Virus record (IMG/VR): IMGVR_UViG_3300010430_000013
Span: 25,734 to 89,733 of that record
Strand: one strand, 5' to 3'
DNA length: 64,000 nt
Source of the DNA: a virus
Positions within the stretch are counted from its first letter, which is position 1, and the number at the start of each line of letters is the position of its first letter. The notes beneath the pieces are model-generated. The model saw only the letters and a list, made by a program, of their open reading frames with translations. It had not been told where the DNA came from and searched no databases. The position numbers were made by a program, and so were the translations under genes. Below, piece after piece: positions 1 through 5,557 of this stretch.

Positions 1-1
1 C

Positions 2-76
2 TCTGGATGGTTTTTTGATTTAGAAACATCCAGTGGCACATTTCATGCTGGAATTGGGCAGGGAGTAGTCCATAAT
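2..76 (+). other. Intein C-terminal splicing blocks F and G inside gmd (partial)
   Basis: The frame reads SGWFFDLETSSGTFHAGIG followed by QGVVHN and then S of SPRRG. This has the layout of intein block F (hydrophobic-D-L, then an H-F-A-G type segment) and block G ending in VVHN, with Ser as the +1 extein nucleophile. In ordinary GMD the residues before SPRRG are FNHE, so the intein would interrupt NHE/SPRRG. Only the last 25 residues are in the window, so any endonuclease domain lies upstream. Confidence 0.8.
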
Positions 77-577
77 TCCCCTCGTCGCGGTGAGAACTTT
101 GTGACTAGGAAAATTACAAAAGCCCTATGTAATGTAGCCAAAGGTGATCTAGCTTATCTCCACATTGGCAACATGGACGCCAAAAGAGACTGGGGACATG
201 CTCGTGACTATGTAAGAGGAATGTATCTGATGCTCCAGCAGGATTCCCCAGAAGACTACGTTCTAGCCACAGGAGAACAGCACAGCGTCAGAGAATTCAT
301 CGAACTAGCCGCTTTAGAGTTAGGAATTGAGATTGGCTGGACAGGCAAAGGACTTAGTGAAGAGGGGTATGTTAAAAGACTGTTCGACACAAAATATGGA
401 GATCCACCACTTGTAGAAGACGAAGTCATTGTGGTTGTTAATGAAGAGTTCTATCGACCGACCGAAGTCGATACCTTGTTGGGCGACCCCAGCAAAGCCA
501 AGAAGGAACTCTCTTGGTATCCTCAGGTTTCATTTAAATCCCTCGTCTCTGAAATGGTGGAAGCCGACTATGACTAA
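2..577 (+). CDS. gmd: GDP-mannose 4,6-dehydratase, C-terminal part, preceded by intein end (partial)
   Basis: The reading frame is open from base 2, so the gene starts outside the window. From base 77 the protein matches the C-terminal half of GDP-D-mannose 4,6-dehydratase, the short-chain dehydrogenase that makes GDP-4-keto-6-deoxymannose for fucose, rhamnose or perosamine synthesis. Family landmarks are SPRRGENFVTRKI, NMDAKRDWGHARDYV and the FYRPTEVDTLLGDPSKA stretch. Bases 2-76 do not look like the enzyme; they look like an intein C-terminus (separate entry). The stop overlaps the next start by 8 bases. Family identity is secure. The sugar route cannot be decided because the partner gene is not visible. 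Confidence 0.93.
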   Translation, partial: SGWFFDLETSSGTFHAGIGQGVVHNSPRRGENFVTRKITKALCNVAKGDLAYLHIGNMDAKRDWGHARDYVRGMYLMLQQDSPEDYVLATGEQHSVREFIELAALELGIEIGWTGKGLSEEGYVKRLFDTKYGDPPLVEDEVIVVVNEEFYRPTEVDTLLGDPSKAKKELSWYPQVSFKSLVSEMVEADYD

Positions 578-755
578 CGATAGTCAAGGATATGGAGCAG
601 GAACATGTTTTAGATCTGGCCATGCGTTTGTTAAGATTTATGATAAGTCATACGGGGAAGCTGTGGGTGGACATGAGCCTACTTTTTTTAAAAGTATTGG
701 ATTTGGAACTAAAAACATCCTCATGATAAAAAAGCTTCTACTAAATAAAAAGTGA
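570..755 (+). CDS. Small protein of unknown function (61 aa)
   Basis: The ATG lies 8 bases inside the end of gmd, a typical coupled start. The product is hydrophilic and Gly/Lys-rich (begins MTNDSQGYGAG, ends KKLLLNKK). I recognise no domain or membrane segment. The first D-arm-like repeat lies 14 bases after the stop. Confidence 0.5.
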   Translation: MTNDSQGYGAGTCFRSGHAFVKIYDKSYGEAVGGHEPTFFKSIGFGTKNILMIKKLLLNKK

Positions 756-768
756 ACTCATTTTACAA

Positions 769-785
769 TCTAGCCAACTGAGCTA
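769..785 (+). repeat. D-arm-like repeat, copy 1
   Basis: Reads TCTAGCCAACTGAGCTA. Its reverse complement, TAGCTCAGTTGGCTAGA, is a tRNA D-arm sequence. It sits between the 61-aa gene and the gene at 792. Confidence 0.75.
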
Positions 786-791
786 AATACC

Positions 792-1010
792 ATGACCAGA
801 CCATATCGGGCGGTGATTGTCCTTGAGACTGACGACGGCTGGTGTGCAGCGGTCGCGGAATATGAGTCAGAGGAACTGTATTACGAGTGTTGCAGCGGTG
901 GTGAGTCATTCCCTGTGCCAGAAAGCGAAATCATGACAACCTGCAGACACCGTCACAGGTCGCCTGCGTCGTGTAGGCGATGTTGCTTACGCATGCAGAA
1001 GACGCTCTAG
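792..1010 (+). CDS. Small Cys-rich protein of unknown function (72 aa)
   Basis: First gene between the D-arm-like repeats. The N-terminus (MTRPYRAVIVLETDDGW) looks like a short beta strand pair. The C-terminal 25 residues are rich in Cys, Arg and His (CRHRHR, CRRCC) without a clean zinc-finger spacing. The TAG stop is supplied by repeat copy 2. Base composition is richer in G+C than the genes after 3180. Confidence 0.5.
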   Translation: MTRPYRAVIVLETDDGWCAAVAEYESEELYYECCSGGESFPVPESEIMTTCRHRHRSPASCRRCCLRMQKTL

Positions 1011-1022
1011 CCAACTGAGATA
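1004..1022 (+). repeat. D-arm-like repeat, copy 2
   Basis: Reads GCTCTAGCCAACTGAGATA. It contains the stop codon of the upstream gene (TAG at 1008-1010). GCTC...GAG(A) can form the short D-stem-like hairpin. Confidence 0.75.
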
Positions 1023-1051
1023 GGAAACCAAACGGAAGGAAACGAAACCAA

Positions 1052-1753
1052 ATGTTTAACCCAGAAACCGGAAAACGAATCCACCTCACTCACGGAGCAG
1101 GCAACGGCGTGGATAAAGCCTGCTTAATTACCGCTTCCAACATGCTGATTGGTCGCGGACAAGACGGCGACAACAATAGTTGCGTCTGCCCTGTCCTGCG
1201 GAAATTCATTATCACTACCAACGACTCGATGCCCGAAGATTTGCTCAGCGAACTCTACGGTCCACTCGCATGGGAAATCCTTGGCACCGCAACCGGTGAC
1301 CCTGCAACCGAACAGCAGCGTGCGTATCGCTTTGTGGACTGGGCGGTGCGGGAGATTACACCAATAGCATTAAGGGCATCAGGGATGGGTGACCACGCAT
1401 CAAAGCTGAAGGCGCTGTCGCCAGTGGTAGACCAGCAGACCGCCCGTGCCGTCGCCCGTGCCGCCAGTGCCGCCCGTGTCGCCCGTGCCGCCGCCCGTGC
1501 CGCCGATGCCGCCTATGCCGCCGCCGCCGTCGATGCCGCCGTCGATGCCGCCGTCGATGCCTCCGCTTATGCCGCCGCCCGTGCCGCCGCCCGTGCCGCC
1601 GCCAGTGCCGCCCGTGCCGCCCGTGCCGCCGATGCCGAATTGATCTGGCGAAAGTGCCCTGACATTATCCGCGAGGTAGCTGCGATTGGGGACAGGCGAC
1701 CTGTTGAGACTGTAATTGACCACTGCGATTTAGCAGCCGCTCTAGCCGACTGA
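1052..1753 (+). CDS. Protein with Ala/Arg/Asp low-complexity repeat (233 aa)
   Basis: Residues 1-130 are ordinary in composition (MFNPETGKRIHL..., with a run of helices). Residues about 131-196 are an alanine-dominated repeat of AARAA, VDAA and DAAYAA type, expected to be a continuous helix. A short unique tail ends in AAALAD. The stop (TGA) lies inside repeat copy 3. A start preceded by an A/G-rich GGAAGGAAACG stretch supports the chosen ATG. Similar Ala-repeat helices occur in planctomycete proteins, but I cannot assign a function. Confidence 0.65.
   Translation: MFNPETGKRIHLTHGAGNGVDKACLITASNMLIGRGQDGDNNSCVCPVLRKFIITTNDSMPEDLLSELYGPLAWEILGTATGDPATEQQRAYRFVDWAVREITPIALRASGMGDHASKLKALSPVVDQQTARAVARAASAARVARAAARAADAAYAAAAVDAAVDAAVDASAYAAARAAARAAASAARAARAADAELIWRKCPDIIREVAAIGDRRPVETVIDHCDLAAALAD
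1441..1638 (+). repeat. GCC-rich low-complexity coding repeat
   Basis: Imperfect tandem units of GCCGCCCGTGCC and GCCGTCGAT type encode the Ala/Arg/Asp helix of the 1052 gene. The same bases give Pro-rich and Gly-rich frames on either strand, which are by-products of the repeat. Unit number is likely to vary by slippage. Confidence 0.8.
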
Positions 1754-1757
1754 GCTA
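1739..1757 (+). repeat. D-arm-like repeat, copy 3
   Basis: Reads GCTCTAGCCGACTGAGCTA, one base different from the consensus. It encodes the last residues (ALAD) and stop of the 1052 gene. Confidence 0.75.
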
Positions 1758-1783
1758 GTTAACTAACCAGAAGGGAAATTGAA

Positions 1784-2041
1784 ATGGAACATCACGAAAA
1801 AGCAAACGAGCAGGAAGAACGTATCAAAGCACTCGAACAGATTGCGAGGCGATACCAATTCTTGCTTTCGCAATTCCAAATGCACTCGCCCGACATGGCT
1901 GGAGCGACTCGCTACCGGTTCCGCAATGGTGGCTGGCCTATGACACATTTTTGCGGCCCGACCATCGAGGCGGCGATTGATAATGCGATGTCGGAAGTAG
2001 AGCGGGAAAAAAAAGACACTCTAGCCAACGGAGCTAATTAA
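1784..2041 (+). CDS. Small coiled protein of unknown function (85 aa)
   Basis: The ATG follows an AAGGGAAATTGAA ribosome-binding region. Residues 1-30 (EHHEKANEQEERIKALEQI) have heptad character and probably form a helix. The rest contains a YRFRNGGWPMTHFCGPTIEAAIDNAM segment. The end (LANGAN) is encoded by repeat copy 4. No family recognised. Confidence 0.55.
   Translation: MEHHEKANEQEERIKALEQIARRYQFLLSQFQMHSPDMAGATRYRFRNGGWPMTHFCGPTIEAAIDNAMSEVEREKKDTLANGAN
2018..2036 (+). repeat. D-arm-like repeat, copy 4
   Basis: Reads ACTCTAGCCAACGGAGCTA. Two changes from the consensus, one of which breaks the outer GCTC/GAGC pairing. Lies at the 3' end of the 1784 gene. Confidence 0.65.
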
Positions 2042-2042
2042 C

Positions 2043-2141
2043 ATGAGAATGATTGCAATTGAACTTATTTGTGCCGGATTGCTGATGGCTCTTGGGGTAG
2101 TCAAGTTAATCGAAATCATACACGACGCTCTAGCCAACTGA
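2043..2141 (+). CDS. Single-pass membrane peptide (32 aa)
   Basis: An open frame of 32 residues, MRMIAIELICAGLLMALGVVKLIEIIH then DALAN. Nearly the whole peptide is one hydrophobic helix. The start overlaps nothing and has no strong Shine-Dalgarno sequence. The last four residues and stop come from repeat copy 5, the same position the repeat takes in its neighbours. That shared position is the main reason to believe it. Confidence 0.45.
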   Translation: MRMIAIELICAGLLMALGVVKLIEIIHDALAN

Positions 2142-2145
2142 GCTA
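2127..2145 (+). repeat. D-arm-like repeat, copy 5
   Basis: Reads GCTCTAGCCAACTGAGCTA, the consensus. The reverse complement continues as GGTTGTG-TAGCTCAGTTGGCTAGAGC-GTCGTG, which looks like the 5' third of a tRNA including acceptor spacing. Confidence 0.8.
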
Positions 2146-2167
2146 CACAACCAAGAGGTAATAAAAA

Positions 2168-2371
2168 ATGAACAAAATGCAATTGCAAAAGATTTCGAGC
2201 GACGTGTTCACGGTCAGCGTTGGCTGCGTGTCTATGGCGGTAGAGCTAGACAGCGATGACGAGAGGCATCGTCTCGTACTGCGAGACATGGTCGACGCAT
2301 ATAACGATGCCATTGAGTTTCGGACAGCCAAGGAACGGCATGCCGAATCACAATACAACAATACGCTATAG
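2168..2371 (+). CDS. Small protein of unknown function (67 aa)
   Basis: The ATG follows AAGAGGTAATAAAAA. The product (MNKMQLQKISSDVFTVSVGC...) is mixed alpha/beta and acidic in the middle (ELDSDDERH). Its TAG stop is inside repeat copy 6. No family recognised. Confidence 0.55.
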   Translation: MNKMQLQKISSDVFTVSVGCVSMAVELDSDDERHRLVLRDMVDAYNDAIEFRTAKERHAESQYNNTL

Positions 2372-2384
2372 CCAACTGAGCTGA
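2365..2384 (+). repeat. D-arm-like repeat, copy 6
   Basis: Reads GCTATAGCCAACTGAGCTGA. Contains the stop of the 2168 gene. Confidence 0.7.
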
Positions 2385-2389
2385 TAACT

Positions 2390-2596
2390 ATGAGTCGAGA
2401 AGAATATAGAAACTTGGAATACGCACTGGGCGGGCGCAAGGCAGCGGATAGGCATATAGCTTCGCGGTTACGTGAACTGGCGGATATTGTCGAATCAGAC
2501 GAGTGGCCAGACGTGATTAGCTGGCAAGACGATAGAGAGTTTGAGCCAATGATGACGACGGTAAAGCTGACGTTGTCACTGCCGCTGGGCGGGTAG
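2390..2596 (+). CDS. Small protein of unknown function (68 aa)
   Basis: MSREEYRNLEYALGGRKAADRHIASRLRELADIV... suggests a helical N-terminal half followed by an acidic stretch and a strand-like VKLTLSLPLGG end. The stop is provided by repeat copy 7. The ribosome-binding sequence is weak. Confidence 0.5.
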   Translation: MSREEYRNLEYALGGRKAADRHIASRLRELADIVESDEWPDVISWQDDREFEPMMTTVKLTLSLPLGG

Positions 2597-2610
2597 CCAA
2601 CTGAGCTAGA
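2592..2610 (+). repeat. D-arm-like repeat, copy 7, with a partial copy after it
   Basis: GGGTAGCCAACTGAGCTAGA carries the core and the stop of the upstream gene. A second, diverged half (GCTCTAGACAACT) follows at 2615-2627. Confidence 0.7.
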
Positions 2611-2646
2611 AAAAGCTCTAGACAACTAATAAAGGAAACCAAACTT

Positions 2647-3018
2647 ATGTCCAATAACAAACAGCCAAATAGACACGTCTGGTTCTTCCGCCTTGCAGGT
2701 GGAGGAAACCAATGCACTGAATACAGAACTAGTGAAAAAGAAGCCGCGATGCGTCTCTTGCACGACGAATATGGAGAAACCGCAGTCGATGCTGTTCGGC
2801 GGGAGTTGACGTTTTTTGAATACGCTGGACTGCTCCGGTGTAATTACGAGGGGTACGGGCGGCAGGTGTATCAAGCGTTGCAGGACTTCTTTTTTCGGTG
2901 CGACCCGCGAGGACATAAGGGCTTTGACGACGAGACGTTAATCCGGTCGCAGTCCGACATCCAAGCAGGCAGGGTGCTGTCCACGGAGGAATACCTTGAG
3001 GACTTAAGGAAAGACTAA
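2647..3018 (+). CDS. Protein of unknown function (123 aa)
   Basis: The ATG follows AAAGGAAACCAAACTT. Residues 1-45 (HVWFFRLAGGGNQCTEYRTSEKEAAMRLLHDEYGE) look like a small alpha/beta domain. The remainder is helical and charged. It is the last gene of the repeat-separated run. No family recognised. Confidence 0.6.
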   Translation: MSNNKQPNRHVWFFRLAGGGNQCTEYRTSEKEAAMRLLHDEYGETAVDAVRRELTFFEYAGLLRCNYEGYGRQVYQALQDFFFRCDPRGHKGFDDETLIRSQSDIQAGRVLSTEEYLEDLRKD

Positions 3019-3019
3019 C

Positions 3020-3038
3020 GTTCTAGCCAAATGAGATA
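3020..3038 (+). repeat. D-arm-like repeat, copy 8
   Basis: Reads GTTCTAGCCAAATGAGATA, the most diverged clear copy, directly after the 2647 gene stop. Confidence 0.6.
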
Positions 3039-3052
3039 ATAAGCATTAAAAT

Positions 3053-3089
3053 GCAAGCGCCGAAGTCGCCCGCCGCTTGTAGTTTTTTT
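3053..3089 (+). terminator. Rho-independent terminator
   Basis: GCAAGCG and CGCTTGT pair around a G+C-rich loop, followed within a few bases by a run of seven T. It closes the repeat-separated gene run. Confidence 0.75.
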
Positions 3090-3181
3090 ATTGTTGTGCG
3101 ACCAGGAGATAATTTTATAGGAATTTTTTCTGCGCTCATTCTTTTGTTGTTGACTGAAGTTAAACTCTAAGGACCATAAAT

Positions 3182-3427
3182 ATGTTAAATATTCTTGCTG
3201 CTTTCGGTGTGCTGCTTCTAGCGAGTTTTCCATTGATTGTTGGATACAAGATCATTCGATGGGTTCTCACAATTGAAAGAAGAATTGATGTAGTGGCTAA
3301 CGCTATTAACGAAGTGGCTCGCACGCAGATGGCCTCAAGCCCTGCGCTGGCTATTTCATCTGAAACGTCTGAAACTCAAATGGGCTTTGTCCAAGGAACC
3401 TACCATGAAGAAGATGGGAATTCATAA
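3182..3427 (+). CDS. Single-pass membrane protein (81 aa)
   Basis: Residues 3-27 (ILAAFGVLLLASFPLIVGY) form a transmembrane helix followed by Lys/Arg, then an amphipathic IERRIDVVANAINEV helix and a hydrophilic tail. The start follows TAAGGACC. The end overlaps the next membrane peptide. First gene of a tightly packed block of tiny genes. Function unknown. Confidence 0.6.
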   Translation: MLNILAAFGVLLLASFPLIVGYKIIRWVLTIERRIDVVANAINEVARTQMASSPALAISSETSETQMGFVQGTYHEEDGNS

Positions 3428-3515
3428 TTTCCTGCTATTGGTCTATTTATTTCTGTTTCTCTTTGCGGTGTTTGTGCCGCTCGGCATTTGGAAACTTTTG
3501 GAGATTTTATTCTGA
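3405..3515 (+). CDS. Membrane peptide (36 aa)
   Basis: Encodes MKKMGIHN followed by one long hydrophobic segment rich in Leu and Phe, ending GIWKLLEILF. It starts inside the 3182 gene and its TGA overlaps the next ATG (TGATG). This gives a coupled chain, which is the main support for translation. Function unknown. Confidence 0.5.
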   Translation: MKKMGIHNFLLLVYLFLFLFAVFVPLGIWKLLEILF

Positions 3516-3742
3516 TGCCCAGCTATGAACTTGGTAGAGCCACCATTGATTATATTTCTGGTAAAAATTCTGATCCATGCGATAATTGCGGTACCACTCA
3601 TGCAACAATGTATTCTGTTGGACTAGCGAAATCGCCTGGAGAAGAAAAGAACATTTCCTGGACCCTTTGTGTTACTTGTAGATCCCACCTAGAAGGCGTA
3701 TTTAATGAGCACACAGAGGACTGGGATTCAATCTTCTATTAA
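3515..3742 (+). CDS. Small zinc-ribbon-like protein (75 aa)
   Basis: I chose the ATG that overlaps the preceding stop over a TTG 27 bases upstream. Two CxxC pairs (CDNC near residue 25, CVTC near residue 52) are spaced as in a zinc ribbon. The sequence between them contains an SPGEEKNISWTL strand. Probably a small metal-binding adaptor; no family assigned. Confidence 0.65.
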   Translation: MPSYELGRATIDYISGKNSDPCDNCGTTHATMYSVGLAKSPGEEKNISWTLCVTCRSHLEGVFNEHTEDWDSIFY

Positions 3743-3753
3743 GTTGAGGTGAA

Positions 3754-3876
3754 ATGATAGACTTAATAAACGCAATAGCTATTGTTGTATTGGTATTCTA
3801 TTGCTTTTATTGGCTACTTTGGATTAGTAAGGTTGAAAAATACATTGACTCTAAGGAAAAAGAGAATGGACAATAA
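3754..3876 (+). CDS. Membrane peptide (40 aa)
   Basis: Encodes MIDLINAIAIVVLVFYCFYWLLWI followed by a charged KVEKYIDSKEKENGQ tail, so one transmembrane helix with a short polar tail. It has a GAGGTGA ribosome-binding sequence and overlaps the following gene by 11 bases. Confidence 0.55.
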   Translation: MIDLINAIAIVVLVFYCFYWLLWISKVEKYIDSKEKENGQ

Positions 3877-4036
3877 ACTAGTCATCACTACAAAAGCGTA
3901 CAGCGAATTAACCTATATTTTGAGGGAGCTGGTAGATGAAATACATGAATCACGCAGATGCTATCTTGTAGATGCTTTAAAAAAACTAGATGATGAGATT
4001 TACACAACAAATCAAGAGGCATGGCAAAATTTTTAA
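3866..4036 (+). CDS. Small helical protein (56 aa)
   Basis: Starts MDNKLVITTKAYSELTYILRELVDEIHES and is predicted all-helical with a Cys in the middle. The ATG follows an AAGGAAAAAGAG stretch. Overlaps the next gene by 47 bases if that one starts at its first ATG. Function unknown. Confidence 0.5.
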   Translation: MDNKLVITTKAYSELTYILRELVDEIHESRRCYLVDALKKLDDEIYTTNQEAWQNF

Positions 4037-4412
4037 TCCATATTCTGATAACAGCTGGCCTTCAATAATCATAGCCCTCGCTTTAGTTGCGCTTTTATGT
4101 GGGTGGCTAATATATTCTCAAGAGAAACCAAAAGGTCCAATCATTCAAACTTGTGAGATGTGTGGGTCTGAATGGGAAGTATATCCTAGAGACCCAAACA
4201 GGCCAGTCCCATCCACTGTGGAATGGTGCTTTAATGATGGGTCATACTGTGAAGAAGGTTTCAAGATGATTATCGAATCAATGGAACACGGAGAAACTCC
4301 TGAACAAAATGTTCAATGGATCAATCATTGTATGAGGTGTAAGGGCTGTAGGTGTGCCGCATTTAGTCCTGAAAGGTGGAAAGAACTAATGGAAGCTTTG
4401 GAGAGAATCTAA
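3990..4412 (+). CDS. Membrane-anchored Cys-rich protein (140 aa)
   Basis: A hydrophobic helix at about residues 24-43 (PSIIIALALVALLCGWLIY) is followed by CEMC and CxxCxxCxC clusters (CMRCKGCRC near residue 120), so a metal-binding domain tethered to the membrane. The start is uncertain: two ATGs at 3990 and 3993 lie inside the previous gene and have weak ribosome-binding sequences. The stop overlaps the next ATG. Confidence 0.6.
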   Translation: MMRFTQQIKRHGKIFNPYSDNSWPSIIIALALVALLCGWLIYSQEKPKGPIIQTCEMCGSEWEVYPRDPNRPVPSTVEWCFNDGSYCEEGFKMIIESMEHGETPEQNVQWINHCMRCKGCRCAAFSPERWKELMEALERI

Positions 4413-4528
4413 TGGAATTTTTTATATTTCTGATATTATGGCTAGCGGCTGTCGCGATAGTGTTTATCATGTACTTCATAATGTATGACATGAACAGAAG
4501 ATTTTCAAGGAATGGCTTCCGTAGTTAA
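4412..4528 (+). CDS. Membrane peptide (38 aa)
   Basis: Encodes MEFFIFLILWLAAVAIVFIMYFIMY followed by a basic tail (NRRFSRNGFRS), so one helix with inside-positive end. TAATG overlap with the preceding gene. Confidence 0.5.
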   Translation: MEFFIFLILWLAAVAIVFIMYFIMYDMNRRFSRNGFRS

Positions 4529-4552
4529 TTATGAATTAATTGAGATGCAAAA

Positions 4553-4750
4553 ATGAGTAACTATATTGGACTTCAACTTAGAGTTTCTAGAAAATTTCTT
4601 TTTATCCCCAGGAAAGTAGGAAAAAGGCTTATGTGGCTTCGCTGGGTTAAAGAAGTAAATTTTTGGTTTGATCCTCACAATTGCTGCATCCCTAGGTGGG
4701 CTCATGTTTGTTTCTACGTACCGAAGTATCTAAGGATAAATAATGATTGA
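4553..4750 (+). CDS. Small basic protein, paralogue of the 5147 product (65 aa)
   Basis: Contains SRKFLFIPRKVGKRLMWLRWV and ends in FYVPKYLRI. The broken gene at 5147 has the matching EKFLFLPKKIDGKFYWLRKV and, in a shifted frame, YYIPKYIKL. So the two are diverged copies with conserved ends. Rich in Trp and Arg; possibly nucleic-acid or membrane associated, but no family is recognised. Confidence 0.6.
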   Translation: MSNYIGLQLRVSRKFLFIPRKVGKRLMWLRWVKEVNFWFDPHNCCIPRWAHVCFYVPKYLRINND

Positions 4751-4916
4751 GTTTCTAACTTTTTTTGGTGGAATGTCACTGGTGATGCTCGGTATCGTGG
4801 GTGTGTTTTTTACAATACATTTCATCTGTGAGACTTACGATTGGAGAAACAAGACAAAGAACCAAATTTCGGATCTTCAGTCAAGGGTACAAGAACTTGA
4901 AAACAAGGAACAGTAA
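4743..4916 (+). CDS. Membrane protein with coiled tail (57 aa)
   Basis: A membrane helix at residues 3-29 (FLTFFGGMSLVMLGIVGVFFT) is followed by a charged heptad region (NQISDLQSRVQELENKEQ). It starts inside the 4553 gene and its TAA overlaps the next ATG. The layout (short N-in helix plus coiled coil) resembles Rz/spanin-like or holin-accessory peptides, but that is speculation. Confidence 0.55.
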   Translation: MIEFLTFFGGMSLVMLGIVGVFFTIHFICETYDWRNKTKNQISDLQSRVQELENKEQ

Positions 4917-5125
4917 TGCATCACATAACATGCGGCGAATATTGGATTAATTACAATTCAGATTTTAGTGGTGACCTCCACATTAGAAAAGATGATTTTT
5001 TTGTAAAGCTTCCTATGGAACTTTTCGAAGCTATAGTTGCCCAAAAAATTCGAACTGAAATGATTACAACTTTAGAGAATGCTGATAATCAAACAATTCT
5101 TTATGGGAAGAACCATGAAAAATAA
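4916..5125 (+). CDS. Small protein of unknown function (69 aa)
   Basis: Begins MHHITCGEYWINYNSDFSGD, mostly strand-forming, with an FEAIVAQKIRTEM helix. Coupled to the preceding gene (TAATG). No family recognised. Confidence 0.5.
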   Translation: MHHITCGEYWINYNSDFSGDLHIRKDDFFVKLPMELFEAIVAQKIRTEMITTLENADNQTILYGKNHEK

Positions 5126-5146
5126 CGATATGCTGGTCAAAATGCC

Positions 5147-5354
5147 ATGAGTTTCAGTGAAGAAATTTTAGCACACACAGCAAAAGATGGTCTACTTTCT
5201 GTAGAAGAGAAATTTTTATTTCTGCCTAAAAAAATAGATGGTAAATTTTACTGGTTAAGAAAAGTCAAAATGCTATCGTTTTCAGTGGTTTTGGACGTAC
5301 GGTTCAGAAAATTATCAATTTTATTACATTCCTAAATACATTAAATTACCATGA
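5147..5354 (+). pseudogene. Frameshifted paralogue of the 4553 gene
   Basis: As read, the frame from ATG 5147 stops at 5335 (62 aa). A +1 shift at TTTT (5279-5282) continues the protein as QWFWTYGSENYQ...YYIPKYIKLP and ends at TGA 5352-5354. That stop overlaps the next ATG in an ATGA, exactly like neighbouring gene junctions. The shifted tail matches the tail of the 4553 product. So either the gene carries a one-base indel in a T-run, a sequencing error is present, or it uses a programmed shift. Confidence 0.65.
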
Positions 5355-5557
5355 GAGTATATGAACCCGGAACAACCGTATTTATTGGAGATGGTACCAT
5401 TCAAGGAGAGCTTTTGAAGGTGTGTATATGCAATGAAAATTACGTTAAATATCAGGTCGTTTGGTGGAATGGCGGGGAAAGAAAAGTAAAGTGGTTAGAT
5501 TATAGGGAAATTCATACTAACTATAACAGCGAAACCATTAGAATAGACTACGAATAA
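5351..5557 (+). CDS. Small beta-rich protein (68 aa)
   Basis: MRVYEPGTTVFIGDGTIQGELLKVCI...YQVVWWNGGERKVKWLDYREI has the strand pattern of a small SH3-like or Tudor-like barrel. This fold is common in tiny phage proteins. Start and stop are both coupled (ATGA, TAATG). Function unknown. Confidence 0.6.
   Translation: MRVYEPGTTVFIGDGTIQGELLKVCICNENYVKYQVVWWNGGERKVKWLDYREIHTNYNSETIRIDYE

Noticed and set aside
1400-1723. Minus-strand Gly-rich frame and plus-strand Pro-rich frame over the GCC repeat
   Set aside because: Both are by-products of the Ala-repeat coding sequence; neither has a start signal or unique sequence.
769-3038. CRISPR array
   Set aside because: The repeats are too short and irregularly spaced (about 110 to 735 bases), and the intervals contain open genes with their own starts.
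769-3038. A set of complete minus-strand tRNA genes
   Set aside because: Only the D-arm and sometimes the acceptor spacing match; no anticodon arm, T-arm or paired acceptor stem follows.
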